DNA of 64,000 nt. It comes from Clostridiales bacterium. Lineage in GTDB: Bacteria; Bacillota; Clostridia; Lachnospirales; Lachnospiraceae. Under the pieces are notes generated by a model. The model was not told where the DNA came from. It made no database searches and saw only the letters and a list, made by a program, of their open reading frames with translations. This document shows, piece after piece, positions 1 through 9,397 of the stretch. The stretch covers positions 1-64,000 of the forward strand of contig JAGZHZ010000015.1 of the NCBI GenBank assembly GCA_018366495.1. Reading direction: 5' to 3'. Position 1 is the first letter of the stretch. Each line of letters begins with the position of its first letter. The translations under genes and the position numbers were made by a program.

Positions 1-21
1 ATCGCAAGTTAATTTTAACAC

Positions 22-67
22 AAAAAGAGGACCTTTCGTTCATTTTGAACGAAAAGTCCTCTTTTTT
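22..67. terminator. Bidirectional rho-independent terminator
   Basis: A 16-bp stem with one mismatch pairs 26-41 with 47-62 around a 5-base loop. A T run follows on the plus strand (62-67) and an A run precedes it (22-26), so it can end transcription both ways. It would serve the GH3 gene that ends at 168 and any rightward gene beyond the left edge. Bases 68-167 hold nothing else I can identify. Confidence 0.85.
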
Positions 68-167
68 CATAGAGACTGTTATTTCACAGCCCCTTTTCTG
101 TATACAAATACCTGCTTCAGACCGTTTGCTTCCTAAGCAATAGACCGTTGACGGTATCTTTCTTTAT

Positions 168-3100
168 TTAGTTCGCTTTTTCCTGAGCCAGAATATCTTT
201 TGCTGACTGTGCTTCTGCCACTTGTTCCGGATCATCGCTGTTTTCGATAATCTTGTCAAGCGTTACTTCAAATACTTCGCTGTCTTTGATAACATTGAGC
301 ATTGCCATTGCGGATCTTTGCAGATCTCCAAGTCTCATAACGCTGCCGTCTTCCAGAGCTTCCAATACTTTTTCTACGTTATTTCCAGGCATCTCGCAGT
401 CATTTCCTGCATAGTTCAGCCATGCCTGTACGTTCTGTCCTGCATTCTTTCCATATACAGTACCTACAGAATACCAGTCTGTCATAACAAATCCTTCAAA
501 TGCCCATTCATTTCTCAGAATTTCTGTCAGCAGTCCATAATGTTCAAATGTAGAATATCCATTTACCATGTTGTAGGATGACATTACATAGTCAGGCTGC
601 GCTTCTTCCACTGCAATTTCAAATCCTTTTAAGTAGATCTCTCTTGCTGCTCTCTCGGACAGAACAGAGTTGCTTCCCATACGGGTATTTTCCTGTGAAT
701 TGAATGCAAAATGTTTCAATGTAACGCCAACTCCGGATTCCGATCCGTCTTCATTTGTCTCAACACCCTTTGTCTCAGCAGCTGCTGTCAGACCGGAAAC
801 TAATGGGTCTTCTGAGTAGTATTCAAAGTTTCTGCCACAAAGTGGATTTCTGTGAATATTCATTCCAGGAGCAAGCCAGGAAGTTACGCCATATTCTTTC
901 ATTTCTACTGCTACGGCACGGCCAACTTTTTCAACTAAAGCCGGATCCCATGTCTGAGCAAGCAGTGTTCCAATCGGCATTGCTGTGCAGTACTGATAGT
1001 ACTCTGTTCCGTCTGTCACATACAGGTTTGTTCCTTTTTCAAGCTCTGCCTTGTAAGCTGCCTCATCTGCAAGTTCAATTTCATTGTAGATTGCGCCTGA
1101 CCAACTGTACTCGTATGTGTAATATGTCTGTTCCGGATCGTATGCGGCATCAGCGCCAACCATATCATATTTGATATAGCTGTTTGTGATACGGATACCT
1201 GCCGGACCGTCTGACATAACGATATTTGGAATATATCTGGAATTATAAAGGTTGCTTGTTGTCTCACCTGCTGCCCCGTATACGGAATCCGCCTGAGAAC
1301 CGATCACTGCGACTTCTACGTCATTTCCACTGCTCAGACCATCATATGTTCCGCCTTCTACCAGGTCTGCCAGCTCTACGTTTGACATATCGGCAACTAA
1401 CTGTTCCATTGTCACTTTTCCATTTACCACATCAATCAGTGTTGCTCCGTCTGCCGCCTCTACTGTCTCTAATTTTTCTGTGTCAGATGCTGTCTTTTCT
1501 GCTGCATATTTTGCAGAATCTTTTGTTTCATTGGAGCTTACATACGTTGTGATTGTTCCATTCTGATATTCATGTGTCTCAGCTTCTGGGAAATCTGCTG
1601 CACTTAAAGTAAGCGCTGCTGCTGTTGCAGATAATCCTTCTGCGGACGGAGTGATCCCTGTTCCATATCCTGTTGTATTCTCATCCATCATCTCATATGC
1701 GGTTGGCTCATAAGATGGAACTGGTGTCTTTGTCGTTCTGCCGTCCTCTGATGTCTCTTCTTTGATTTCTGTATTGTTCTGAACGTATCCTGCTTCTGCA
1801 TCATAATCTCCAGTCTGAAGAGCATCTTTTGTCAGGCCTAACTGATTTTCACATTTTTCTGTCACTACATTTTCGTCGAGAGAAATCGTTGCTGCCTCTA
1901 CTGTATTTCTGGAACTGTTTCCAACACGAATTACATAGTCGCCGCTCTCCATCACATATTCGTCTGTAGACTCATTGTAGCTGGACATATCTTTTGTATC
2001 AAATGTGATAGTAACTGTCTCTGTTGCGCCTGCTGCCACAGCCACTTTCTGGTATCCTGCCAGTTCCTGATATGGTTTGTCCACTTCTCCTGTCGGTGCG
2101 GAGAAATAAACTTCTACTACTTCTTTTCCATCTACCGCGCCTGTGTTTGTCACATCTGCTGTCACAGTCACTTTGTCTGCGTCTGCAGTCACACTCTGCA
2201 CGTTGATATCAAATGTAGTATAAGAGCTTCCATAGCCAAACGGATAAGCTACTTCTTTTCCAAATGTATCAAAGTAACGATATCCTACATAGATATCATC
2301 CGCATAAACTTCTTCATATGTATCATCATCTCTGTAAGAGAAGGTATCGCTAGAAGGATAATCTTCAAAGTTGATTGCCCAGCTGTCTGTCAGTTTACCG
2401 GATGGATTAACAGAGCCGTTCAAAACTTCTACGAGCGCTCTTCCTCCGTTCTGACCTGCCTGAGACATCAATATAAGGGAATCGAGTCCTTCAATTTTGC
2501 CTCTGTTAAATTCATCATCCTCTGCATAGCCGCCTTTTCCGTTGAAGAAGTTTGTGTCAATGATTCCTCCTGCATTCAGAACAACGACTACTTTATCAAA
2601 TTTCTGACCTAACATTTTTAAGTTTGCAGCTTCTTCATCCGTCAGATAATAGTCTCCTTTATCCACTGCGCGGTCTGCACCTTCTCCTGAGTTGCGTGCC
2701 AGAACATAGATTGCTGTGTCTGTCTTGCTTGCTGCATCATCTACAGCCGCCTCGTCATATGCAGATTCTTTGTGAACATATCCGCCCCATCCGCCGGAAG
2801 CAGATGCCTCAGCTGATTTTTTCTCATAATCCGCATTCTGAGCTTCCAGAAACTCTGTATTTACAATGTCATATCCTGCTTCCTCAAAGCCCTGCCATAC
2901 GTTGATATTGGCTCCCTCTTTCAAATAAACGTCTCCAGATCCTGTACCGCCTTTGATTGTTGCATAAGTTCCAGCGCCAAATAAAGCTACCTTTGTTCCC
3001 TGCTCACTTGAAATTGGAAGTACGCCGTTATTGTTCTCCAGAAGAACCATACCTTCTGTTGCTGCCTGCTGTGAAATCTGTCCGTTCTTTTCTTCTCTTT

Positions 3101-3215
3101 CTGCACTTGCTGCCGGATCGGTTGCTGCTGCTGCAAAAGCCGGTACAACACTTCCTACTGTCATGCTTGCTGCCAGTGCAACGGTAAGCATTACTTTTAC
3201 AATTTTGTTTTTCAT
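168..3215 (-). CDS. Secreted GH3 beta-glucosidase-like hydrolase, permuted domains
   Basis: A 1015-aa protein with a signal peptide (residues 1 to about 29, ending AFA). It probably hydrolyses terminal beta-linked sugars outside the membrane. The GH3 'C-terminal' alpha/beta sandwich domain comes first (EGMVLLEN near 54, GGTGSGDV near 90), followed by a fibronectin-III-like domain (about 350-450). After a low-complexity linker comes the catalytic TIM barrel (about 620-950), with LKHFAFNSQE, CGRNFEYYSEDP and MTDW; the Asp near 913 is the expected nucleophile. This order is reversed relative to most GH3 enzymes but is known in some rumen and gut Firmicutes. An AGGAGG site precedes the ATG. There is no LPXTG anchor, so it is secreted or loosely attached. 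It is paralogous to the protein at 9398-12451. The substrate cannot be read from sequence. Confidence 0.92.
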   Translation of the reverse strand: MKNKIVKVMLTVALAASMTVGSVVPAFAAAATDPAASAEREEKNGQISQQAATEGMVLLENNNGVLPISSEQGTKVALFGAGTYATIKGGTGSGDVYLKEGANINVWQGFEEAGYDIVNTEFLEAQNADYEKKSAEASASGGWGGYVHKESAYDEAAVDDAASKTDTAIYVLARNSGEGADRAVDKGDYYLTDEEAANLKMLGQKFDKVVVVLNAGGIIDTNFFNGKGGYAEDDEFNRGKIEGLDSLILMSQAGQNGGRALVEVLNGSVNPSGKLTDSWAINFEDYPSSDTFSYRDDDTYEEVYADDIYVGYRYFDTFGKEVAYPFGYGSSYTTFDINVQSVTADADKVTVTADVTNTGAVDGKEVVEVYFSAPTGEVDKPYQELAGYQKVAVAAGATETVTITFDTKDMSSYNESTDEYVMESGDYVIRVGNSSRNTVEAATISLDENVVTEKCENQLGLTKDALQTGDYDAEAGYVQNNTEIKEETSEDGRTTKTPVPSYEPTAYEMMDENTTGYGTGITPSAEGLSATAAALTLSAADFPEAETHEYQNGTITTYVSSNETKDSAKYAAEKTASDTEKLETVEAADGATLIDVVNGKVTMEQLVADMSNVELADLVEGGTYDGLSSGNDVEVAVIGSQADSVYGAAGETTSNLYNSRYIPNIVMSDGPAGIRITNSYIKYDMVGADAAYDPEQTYYTYEYSWSGAIYNEIELADEAAYKAELEKGTNLYVTDGTEYYQYCTAMPIGTLLAQTWDPALVEKVGRAVAVEMKEYGVTSWLAPGMNIHRNPLCGRNFEYYSEDPLVSGLTAAAETKGVETNEDGSESGVGVTLKHFAFNSQENTRMGSNSVLSERAAREIYLKGFEIAVEEAQPDYVMSSYNMVNGYSTFEHYGLLTEILRNEWAFEGFVMTDWYSVGTVYGKNAGQNVQAWLNYAGNDCEMPGNNVEKVLEALEDGSVMRLGDLQRSAMAMLNVIKDSEVFEVTLDKIIENSDDPEQVAEAQSAKDILAQEKAN

Positions 3216-3322
3216 AAAAGCCTCCTATATTTTTTGAGATTTTATCATTCTCATATTTTTTATTTTTCTTTTTGCATCAGGGATTTTTCCTTCTGCTTTA
3301 TTCGTTTTTCAAGATGTTTTTT

Positions 3323-3328
3323 ATTATA
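3323..3328 (-). promoter_or_regulatory. Possible -10 box of the first GH3 gene
   Basis: A TATAAT hexamer on the minus strand lies about 108 bp upstream of the GH3 start at 3215. The matching -35 region (TATTTT at 17 bp) is poor, so this is tentative. The rest of the 3216-3475 gap is AT-rich with no further recognisable signal. Confidence 0.3.
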
Positions 3329-3475
3329 CAGGAAATATTGCCCTAAAAATATAATTATTTTGCTCAAAAATTATATATTTCTGCTTTTTATCCGTTTCAC
3401 ACTTGGAAGTATTGTTTGTTATTTTTTTATTTTCCCTCCATTTTTTCATCTATCCGTCAATTTTATCTGATCCTT

Positions 3476-4198
3476 CTATCGCCGCAGCCTTCCTAAAAAG
3501 GCAAATCCTCCAAATCCTGCGGTCCAGGCAAGAGAGATTCCTATCACCTGCAAAAAGGTTCCTTCACGGATATCCTGACAAAATTTTAAAAATGTCTGAA
3601 ACATTCCATATGGAAGGAATGCTGCGCCTCCTACCACACTTGTCATTTTTTCAAATACAAAATAAAGGGGCCATCCCCATACAAACAGGAAGAAAACCGC
3701 CGCTGCGCCCCAGATCTGCCGAATCCATTGTGCCAGGCAGATTCCAGCGGCCGCAAATGCAATGCACAAAAACAAACTTCCAATCCAAAATGCTTCTGCC
3801 TGAATTATTTCCATTTCTGTCCATGACGCGCGAAAATAAAATACTTTTGCCAGATGTTCTATAAAAAAGAACAATTCCATCAGAAAGCTGATCATTGCGC
3901 CAAATAAAAGCTTTTCTGCAATCTGTTTCCACTTTGGACATAACGGCTCCGTCTGCTGCTGAAATCCACTTTCTCTTTCCTGATTTATATAGAAAAATAA
4001 AAGGATTCCTGCCAGTAAAAACAGCATTTTCTGCTCTGTGCCCGAAATCATCATCTCTGAAAATGACCTGTTTTTCTTTTGTATTCCTCTTTTTATAACT
4101 TCATTTAAAAGATCGCCTCCCATCAGGCAGATCAAACTCAAATAAAAAACTCCCCAGCTTTTCAATCGGCAACAATCAGCTCTCAGCAGGTCAATCAT
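3476..4198 (-). CDS. ABC-2 type membrane protein (putative permease)
   Basis: A 240-aa polytopic membrane protein with about five to six hydrophobic stretches (for example LFLLAGILLFFYI, LFLCIAFAAAGICLA and AAVFFLFVWGWPLYFVF). I chose the start at 4198, which has a GGAGAGG site six bases upstream and overlaps the ATPase gene by 8 bp, indicating translational coupling. Together the two resemble a BcrAB- or lantibiotic-immunity-like exporter in which a single small permease serves one ATPase. No family-specific motif is visible in the permease, so the assignment rests on hydrophobicity and its neighbour. The substrate is unknown. Confidence 0.7.
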   Translation of the reverse strand: MIDLLRADCCRLKSWGVFYLSLICLMGGDLLNEVIKRGIQKKNRSFSEMMISGTEQKMLFLLAGILLFFYINQERESGFQQQTEPLCPKWKQIAEKLLFGAMISFLMELFFFIEHLAKVFYFRASWTEMEIIQAEAFWIGSLFLCIAFAAAGICLAQWIRQIWGAAAVFFLFVWGWPLYFVFEKMTSVVGGAAFLPYGMFQTFLKFCQDIREGTFLQVIGISLAWTAGFGGFAFLGRLRR

Positions 4199-4904
4199 AT
4201 TTTCCTCTCCTTTTTTCTGCTTTCTTTCCATCTCTTTTTTCTGATACCGCCTTTCCTTGTGCAGGACGCATCAAGAGTGTCCCCTTTTTCATGATCCCAT
4301 ATGACGTCCCAATTATCTGTGCTGTCTGCGGATTTGAAGACGAGATCAGGATCGTCAGACCGTACTTCCTATTCAGAAGCTTTATCAGCTTTACAAGATT
4401 TCCTCTCTCTTTCTGACTGACATGGTCGAGCGCTTCATCTAAAAGCAGCATTTTCGGACTGCCTACAATCGCCATCGCAATTCCAAGGCGAATCTTTTGC
4501 TCTTGTGTGTACGATCTCACTCTTTTTCTTACAATATCTTCCATCTCTGTGATACGCACAGCTTCCCAGAGCAGCTCTCTTTTGTAGTTTCCAAATGCAA
4601 GCGCTTTCATTTTTATGTTAGCTCTTCCACTCATATTTTCATAAAATCCTTTTTCTGCCTGTACCATTCCCACTCTCCGATATTCCTTAAAAGAAGGCAT
4701 CGGATTTCCAAATAAAACCAGCATCCCTTTTTCCGGTCTCAGACAGCCCCTCAAAAGCTGAAACAGACTTGTCTTTCCGCTTCCCTGCGGTCCGATCAAG
4801 ACAAAAATTTCTTTCTCTGACACTGCCAGATTTCCATTTTGAACAAACACTCTGCCATGTTTAGAATAATACAGTCTCTGAGCGATCACTATATTTTTTC
4901 GCAC
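4191..4904 (-). CDS. ABC transporter ATP-binding protein
   Basis: A 237-aa nucleotide-binding subunit. It has Walker A GPQGSGKT (residues 38-45), a degenerate signature SYTQEQKIRLGIA (131-143, resembling the SxGMKQRL type of BcrA-like exporters rather than LSGGQ), and Walker B MLLLDEALD (152-160). A positively charged tail rich in Lys and Arg follows residue 215. It sits first in a two-gene operon with the permease at 3476-4198 and overlaps it. Known relatives export peptides or antibiotics, or act in lantibiotic immunity. No transported peptide gene is visible nearby, so the substrate is open. Confidence 0.88.
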   Translation of the reverse strand: MRKNIVIAQRLYYSKHGRVFVQNGNLAVSEKEIFVLIGPQGSGKTSLFQLLRGCLRPEKGMLVLFGNPMPSFKEYRRVGMVQAEKGFYENMSGRANIKMKALAFGNYKRELLWEAVRITEMEDIVRKRVRSYTQEQKIRLGIAMAIVGSPKMLLLDEALDHVSQKERGNLVKLIKLLNRKYGLTILISSSNPQTAQIIGTSYGIMKKGTLLMRPAQGKAVSEKRDGKKAEKRRGKYD

Positions 4905-4996
4905 TGTACTTCCTCCCTTTCTTTTATTGCCAGCGATATATTGTCTTTCATCTTATCATGGTTTTCCCAAAATTGAAATGAAAAGCCATTTCCTAC

Positions 4997-5024
4997 TTGC
5001 TTTTTTCTTCATTTCGGTTACAAT
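4997..5024 (+). promoter_or_regulatory. Sigma-A promoter of the ABC-F gene
   Basis: TTGCTT (4997-5002), a 16-bp spacer and TACAAT (5019-5024) lie 55 bp upstream of the ATG at 5080. Confidence 0.6.
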
Positions 5025-5079
5025 AGAAGAGACTTTGCAACCGTTATAGGAATAAAAGAAAGGATTATGAGGTTTTAAG

Positions 5080-6723
5080 ATGATAAGTGCAAATAATGTG
5101 ACACTGAGAATTGGAAAAAAAGCATTGTTTGAAGACGTAAATATAAAATTTACAGAAGGCAACTGCTACGGACTGATTGGTGCCAACGGCGCTGGAAAAT
5201 CCACATTTTTAAAAATTTTATCCGGTCAGCTTGATACAACAAAGGGAGAAATCGTGGTTACTCCAGGACAGAGACTTTCTTTCCTGCAGCAGGACCATTT
5301 TAAATATGATAATTATCCTGTTATGGATACGGTCATCATGGGCAATCAGCGCCTGTATGATATCATGAAAGAAAAAGAAGCCATCTATGCAAAAGAAGAC
5401 TTTTCCGATGAGGACGGCATCCGCGCCAGCGAGCTGGAAGGAGAATTTGCTGAGATGAACGGATGGGAAGCAGAATCTGACGCTGCGATGCTGCTGAACG
5501 GTCTGGGCATTGACACAGAATATCACTATGCTATGATGCGTGACTTAAATGGTAATGAAAAAGTGAAAGTTCTTCTGGCACAGGCTTTATTTGGAAATCC
5601 TGATATTCTTCTGCTCGACGAGCCGACAAACCATTTGGATTTGGGCGCGATTGAATGGCTGGAAGAATTCCTGATCAACTTTGACAACACCGTTATCGTC
5701 GTTTCCCACGACCGTTATTTCTTAAATAAAGTCTGCACACAGATCGCAGACATCGACTACGGCAAAATTCAGCTGTATGCCGGAAACTATGACTTCTGGT
5801 ATGAATCCAGTCAGCTGATGATCCGCCAGATGAAAGAAGCCAACAAGAAAAAAGAAGAAAAGATCAAAGAGCTTCAGGAGTTTATCTCCCGATTCAGTGC
5901 AAACGCTTCAAAATCCAAACAGGCGACATCCAGAAAACGTGCGCTTGAAAAAATTCAGCTGGATGAGATTCGCCCGTCCAGCAGAAAATATCCTTACATT
6001 GATTTCCGTCCAAACCGTGAAATCGGAAATGAAGTTCTCTCCGTAGAAGGTCTTACAAAGACAATCGACGGCGTAAAAATTCTCGACAATCTGACCTTTA
6101 CTTTAAATCACGATGACAAAGTGGCTTTTGTCGGCGGAAATGAACTTGCCAAGACAACGCTGTTTAAAATCCTGATGGGTGAGATGGAACCGGATTCCGG
6201 AAGCTTCAAATGGGGCATCACAACAAGCCAGGCTTATTTTCCGAAGGACAGCACAGAAGAATTTAACAATGATCTGACAATCGTAGACTGGCTGACACAG
6301 TTCTCTGAAATCAAAGACATGACCTATGTGCGCGGTTTCTTAGGACGTATGCTGTTCGCCGGAGACGACGGCGTGAAGAAAGTAAAAGTACTTTCCGGTG
6401 GTGAAAAGGTGCGCTGTCTTCTGTCCAAGATGATGATTTCCGGTGCAAACGTGCTTGTTCTGGACGAGCCGACAAACCACCTCGACATGGAATCCATTAC
6501 TGCTTTAAATAATGGAATGATGAAATTTCCTGGCGTTCTTCTGTTCGCCTCCCATGACCATCAGATCGTACAGACAACAGCAAACCGTATTATGGAAATT
6601 CTTCCAAACGGTATTCTTATTGATAAGATTACAACATACGATGAGTATCTTGCAAGTGATGACATGGCAAAAAAACGTCAGGTTTACACAGTCGATCCAA
6701 GTGTCGAAGAAGAATCCAATTAA
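5080..6723 (+). CDS. ABC-F family ATPase (YbiT-like translation factor)
   Basis: A 547-aa cytoplasmic protein with two ABC cassettes and no membrane domain, as in the ABC-F family that acts on ribosomes. The first cassette has Walker A GANGAGKST (34-42), the variant signature LNGNEK (156-161) and Walker B ILLLDEPTNHLD (176-187). An interdomain linker rich in Lys and Glu spans about 240-300. The second cassette has an unusual Walker A, GGNELAKTT, a normal LSGGEKVR and VLVLDEPTNHLD. As far as I recall the altered motifs recur in clostridial YbiT-type members, so they are probably not damage. A terminator follows directly. Its role in antibiotic resistance or in general translation cannot be decided from sequence. 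Confidence 0.93.
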   Translation: MISANNVTLRIGKKALFEDVNIKFTEGNCYGLIGANGAGKSTFLKILSGQLDTTKGEIVVTPGQRLSFLQQDHFKYDNYPVMDTVIMGNQRLYDIMKEKEAIYAKEDFSDEDGIRASELEGEFAEMNGWEAESDAAMLLNGLGIDTEYHYAMMRDLNGNEKVKVLLAQALFGNPDILLLDEPTNHLDLGAIEWLEEFLINFDNTVIVVSHDRYFLNKVCTQIADIDYGKIQLYAGNYDFWYESSQLMIRQMKEANKKKEEKIKELQEFISRFSANASKSKQATSRKRALEKIQLDEIRPSSRKYPYIDFRPNREIGNEVLSVEGLTKTIDGVKILDNLTFTLNHDDKVAFVGGNELAKTTLFKILMGEMEPDSGSFKWGITTSQAYFPKDSTEEFNNDLTIVDWLTQFSEIKDMTYVRGFLGRMLFAGDDGVKKVKVLSGGEKVRCLLSKMMISGANVLVLDEPTNHLDMESITALNNGMMKFPGVLLFASHDHQIVQTTANRIMEILPNGILIDKITTYDEYLASDDMAKKRQVYTVDPSVEEESN

Positions 6724-6740
6724 ACTATTTTTATGTTTTA

Positions 6741-6776
6741 AAATACCTGTTCTTTTCTTTTGGAACAGGTATTTTT
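6741..6776 (+). terminator. Rho-independent terminator after the ABC-F gene
   Basis: Arms 6741-6752 and 6763-6774 form a 12-bp stem with core ATACCTGTTC/GAACAGGTAT, followed by a T run at 6772-6776. The ATG at 6760 falls inside this hairpin, which argues against it as the start of the next gene. Confidence 0.88.
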
Positions 6777-6795
6777 CGTGACTGGGGGAATTTTT

Positions 6796-8538
6796 TTGCT
6801 TCATATCAAAAAGCCTTGCTTTGCACGCTCTTTTTCTACAATCCGTGCAAAATTTCTTTTTATCTGCATCATGGTCTGTTCTTTATCATTTTTTACTTTT
6901 CTTTTTTTTCATTTATACAGTTCTAAAACATTGAAAGAACAGGCTCTGTCAAATGCAAATGACACGCTCGATGTCTATCAGCAATGGATGGATTATGAGC
7001 TGGAACACATCTCTTCCTACCTGCTCACCTCCATCTCAGATCATGCCTCAAGCCGTTCTGTATTTGGTCAGGATTCCCTTGCCGGATACAAGGCACAGCT
7101 TTCTCTGATGCAAGAGATGGATAGTTTTTTGACTACATCCAAAAATATAGGCGGATTATTTTTTTATGTTCCGGAAACAGATACTCTGGTCATGAAATCT
7201 CAAAAGGCAGAGTCCTATCAGCATCGTCTTGCCCTGACGGAGTATATCGAGCAGTATCAAAGCGAGGATCTCTCAGACCATTCCAGACCGCAGATTACAT
7301 ACTGGTATCCTGTGTCGATTGATAATAAAGTATTTTTGATCGAAATTTTATATTATAATCAGACTTATATGGGTGCCTGGATAACAGATACTCAGCTTCT
7401 GAATCCTTTAAGCCAGCTGGAAGTCTTTGAGAATAGTACATTTCTTCTGTATCCATTAGATTCTGAAGACTATTTTCTTTTGAATAACGGCACACTCTCT
7501 GACAGTGATTATATTTACAGTCACTCCGATTCTTCCTGCGGAAACTTTAATTTGACCGTTTGTATTCCGGAGGACGATTTTTTACAGAAAACCATGCCGC
7601 TGCGCCATATTTTTTACTGGCTCTGTGTGATCAGTTTCTTCCTGCTTTTTGTGACGATGCTTCTTCTCTCTCATCAGATTTTCCCTTCCCTGCAGAGAAT
7701 GCTGCTCGGAATTCTGGCAGTCAAACAGGGAGATTTCTCCACTCAGATTCCGCTTCCTGCCACCCATGATGAGTTTGCACAGGTTACTACTGCATTTAAT
7801 GAAATGATTCAGGAAATTCAAGATCTGAAGATGAAAGTATATGAAGAAAAATTGGAAAAGACAAATACGCAGATCCAGTATCTCACGATGCAGATCAAGC
7901 CTCACTTTTTCTTGAACTCTCTGAATCTGATCTGCAGTCTCGTCAAGACAAAACATTATGATCTGATCACGGAACTGACGACCGGTCTGATTCATTATTT
8001 CCGTTATGCCATCAAATCGGCTGATGAGTTAGCTCCCATCAAAGATGAGTTAGAACATACAAAAAATTTTCTGCATATTCAAGAATTGCGTCTGGCCGCC
8101 AGATTTCATTTTTCCTATTATGTTTCCGGCGATCTGGATCATATGCAGATTCCGATTCTGACGATCCAGACGTTTGTGGAAAATAATATCAAGCATGGGT
8201 TTAATCGAAAAAAAGAATTATCCATCCAGATTGATTTAACATGTTCTGAGGAAGAGGTGCAAATTTTAATTAAAGATAACGGTCCTGGCTTTTCGGAAGA
8301 ATTACTCGAAAAACTTAATACAGACTCCGAGCTTTCCAAACTTTCCCCGATGATCTCCCCTGTGTCCGGAGAATGCCATATTGGTATTGAAAACGTAAAG
8401 CGGCGGTTATATCATATTTATAATGGAAAAGCCAAACTGACTTTTTCCAATGATTCTGAGACTGGCGGCGCTGTCGTTTTGATCTGTCTGCCATCCAGTC
8501 CGCAAAGGAGGAATTCATTTGAATCTTTTACTAGTTGA
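6796..8538 (+). CDS. YesM-type sensor histidine kinase
   Basis: A membrane kinase of 580 aa from a TTG start at 6796, which has GGGGGA at 6784-6789. An upstream in-frame ATG at 6760 lies inside a terminator and GTG 6778 lacks a ribosome site. It has one TM near the N-terminus (FLFICIMVCSLSFFTFLFF), a large extracellular sensor (about 45-270), a second TM (IFYWLCVISFFLLFVTMLLL), a HAMP segment, the His_kinase motif QIKPHFFLNSL carrying the phospho-acceptor His, and an HATPase domain with ENNIKHG and DNGPGF. YesM kinases typically sense extracellular carbohydrate. The partner regulator overlaps its 3' end by 20 bp. The neighbouring GH3 genes and solute-binding lipoprotein suggest a glycan-responsive circuit. 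Confidence 0.92.
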   Translation: MLHIKKPCFARSFSTIRAKFLFICIMVCSLSFFTFLFFHLYSSKTLKEQALSNANDTLDVYQQWMDYELEHISSYLLTSISDHASSRSVFGQDSLAGYKAQLSLMQEMDSFLTTSKNIGGLFFYVPETDTLVMKSQKAESYQHRLALTEYIEQYQSEDLSDHSRPQITYWYPVSIDNKVFLIEILYYNQTYMGAWITDTQLLNPLSQLEVFENSTFLLYPLDSEDYFLLNNGTLSDSDYIYSHSDSSCGNFNLTVCIPEDDFLQKTMPLRHIFYWLCVISFFLLFVTMLLLSHQIFPSLQRMLLGILAVKQGDFSTQIPLPATHDEFAQVTTAFNEMIQEIQDLKMKVYEEKLEKTNTQIQYLTMQIKPHFFLNSLNLICSLVKTKHYDLITELTTGLIHYFRYAIKSADELAPIKDELEHTKNFLHIQELRLAARFHFSYYVSGDLDHMQIPILTIQTFVENNIKHGFNRKKELSIQIDLTCSEEEVQILIKDNGPGFSEELLEKLNTDSELSKLSPMISPVSGECHIGIENVKRRLYHIYNGKAKLTFSNDSETGGAVVLICLPSSPQRRNSFESFTS

Positions 8539-9280
8539 TGATGAGGTGTTTACTCTCGAAGCGCTGAAAATGCAGATTTTAGAACTTTCTTTTTCATTCT
8601 CTTCCATAGAGACGTGCTACGACGTGCCAAGCGCCAAAGAGTACATCAAAAAAAATGATGTTTCCCTTCTGATCTGCGACATTGAGATGCCCGGTGAGTC
8701 CGGGCTTGATCTCGTGCGCTGGATACAGGAAGAGAAACTTCCAATCACTTCTGTTCTTTTGACGTGTCATGCAGATTTTCAGTATGCTGCGGCCGGCATT
8801 CATTACCATGTGTTTGATTATCTTTTAAAGCCAGTTACTTCTGATCAGCTCCAGAACACATTAGAACGTGCCATCAAGTTTACTTTGGAACAGCAGCAGC
8901 TCAGACAGAAAAAATTACATCTTTCCGCAGAATGTGCTCAGTCTGAAGATCATCTTTCCATCTCAGACACCGTCTCGCAGATTGCTGCCATGATCGAAGA
9001 ACACCCGGAAGACAGCTATTCCAGAAAAGATATCGCATCCCGCTTTTTTCTGAATCCTGATTATCTGGCAAAGTGTTTTAAGCGTGAGATCGGGAAAAGT
9101 CTGCCGGATTATCTTCTCCAAAAAAGAATTGAAAAGGCAATCTTTCTGCTGCAGAATACAGAGATGCAGGTTCAAACGGTTGCTCTTCAGTGCGGCTATC
9201 AGAATTTTTCTTATTTTGCAAAGTGTTTTAAAGAACAGACTGGATTATCACCGAAAGATTTTCGTCAAAAGTTTTCTTAA
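8519..9280 (+). CDS. YesN-type AraC response regulator
   Basis: A 253-aa regulator with an N-terminal receiver domain (LLVDDE; phospho-acceptor Asp54 in ICDIEMPG; Lys in LLKPV) and a C-terminal AraC helix-turn-helix pair (about 155-253, ending ...CFKEQTGLSPKDFRQ). The start is TTG at 8519 with GGAGG at 8507-8511, seven bases upstream. It overlaps the kinase gene by 20 bp, so the two are translationally coupled. Its likely targets are the flanking carbohydrate genes. A set of helically phased direct repeats before the GH3 gene at 9398-12451 is a candidate operator. No strong plus-strand terminator follows. Confidence 0.94.
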   Translation: MNLLLVDDEVFTLEALKMQILELSFSFSSIETCYDVPSAKEYIKKNDVSLLICDIEMPGESGLDLVRWIQEEKLPITSVLLTCHADFQYAAAGIHYHVFDYLLKPVTSDQLQNTLERAIKFTLEQQQLRQKKLHLSAECAQSEDHLSISDTVSQIAAMIEEHPEDSYSRKDIASRFFLNPDYLAKCFKREIGKSLPDYLLQKRIEKAIFLLQNTEMQVQTVALQCGYQNFSYFAKCFKEQTGLSPKDFRQKFS

Positions 9281-9330
9281 AAAACCGTCTGTTCCTTTTG
9301 TTTATGTCAAAACTATATCATATTAAAAGA

Positions 9331-9372
9331 AAAAGAGGGCTCCCCTCCGGTTCTGACCTTTGGGATGCCCTC
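9331..9372 (-). terminator. Terminator of the second GH3 gene
   Basis: On the minus strand GAGGGCA and TGCCCTC-like arms (9335-9344 with 9362-9372, including a one-base bulge) form a stem around a 17-base loop, followed by a T-rich tail read from 9334 downward. It lies 26 bp past the stop of the GH3 gene and could weakly stop rightward transcription from the YesN gene too. Confidence 0.7.
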
Positions 9373-9397
9373 CATTTGATTTTAACAATCGATTTCT

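Noticed and set aside
6760..6795. ATG at 6760 as the start of the YesM kinase
   Set aside because: It lies within the terminator stem of the ABC-F gene and has no ribosome site; TTG at 6796 has GGGGGA at the right distance.
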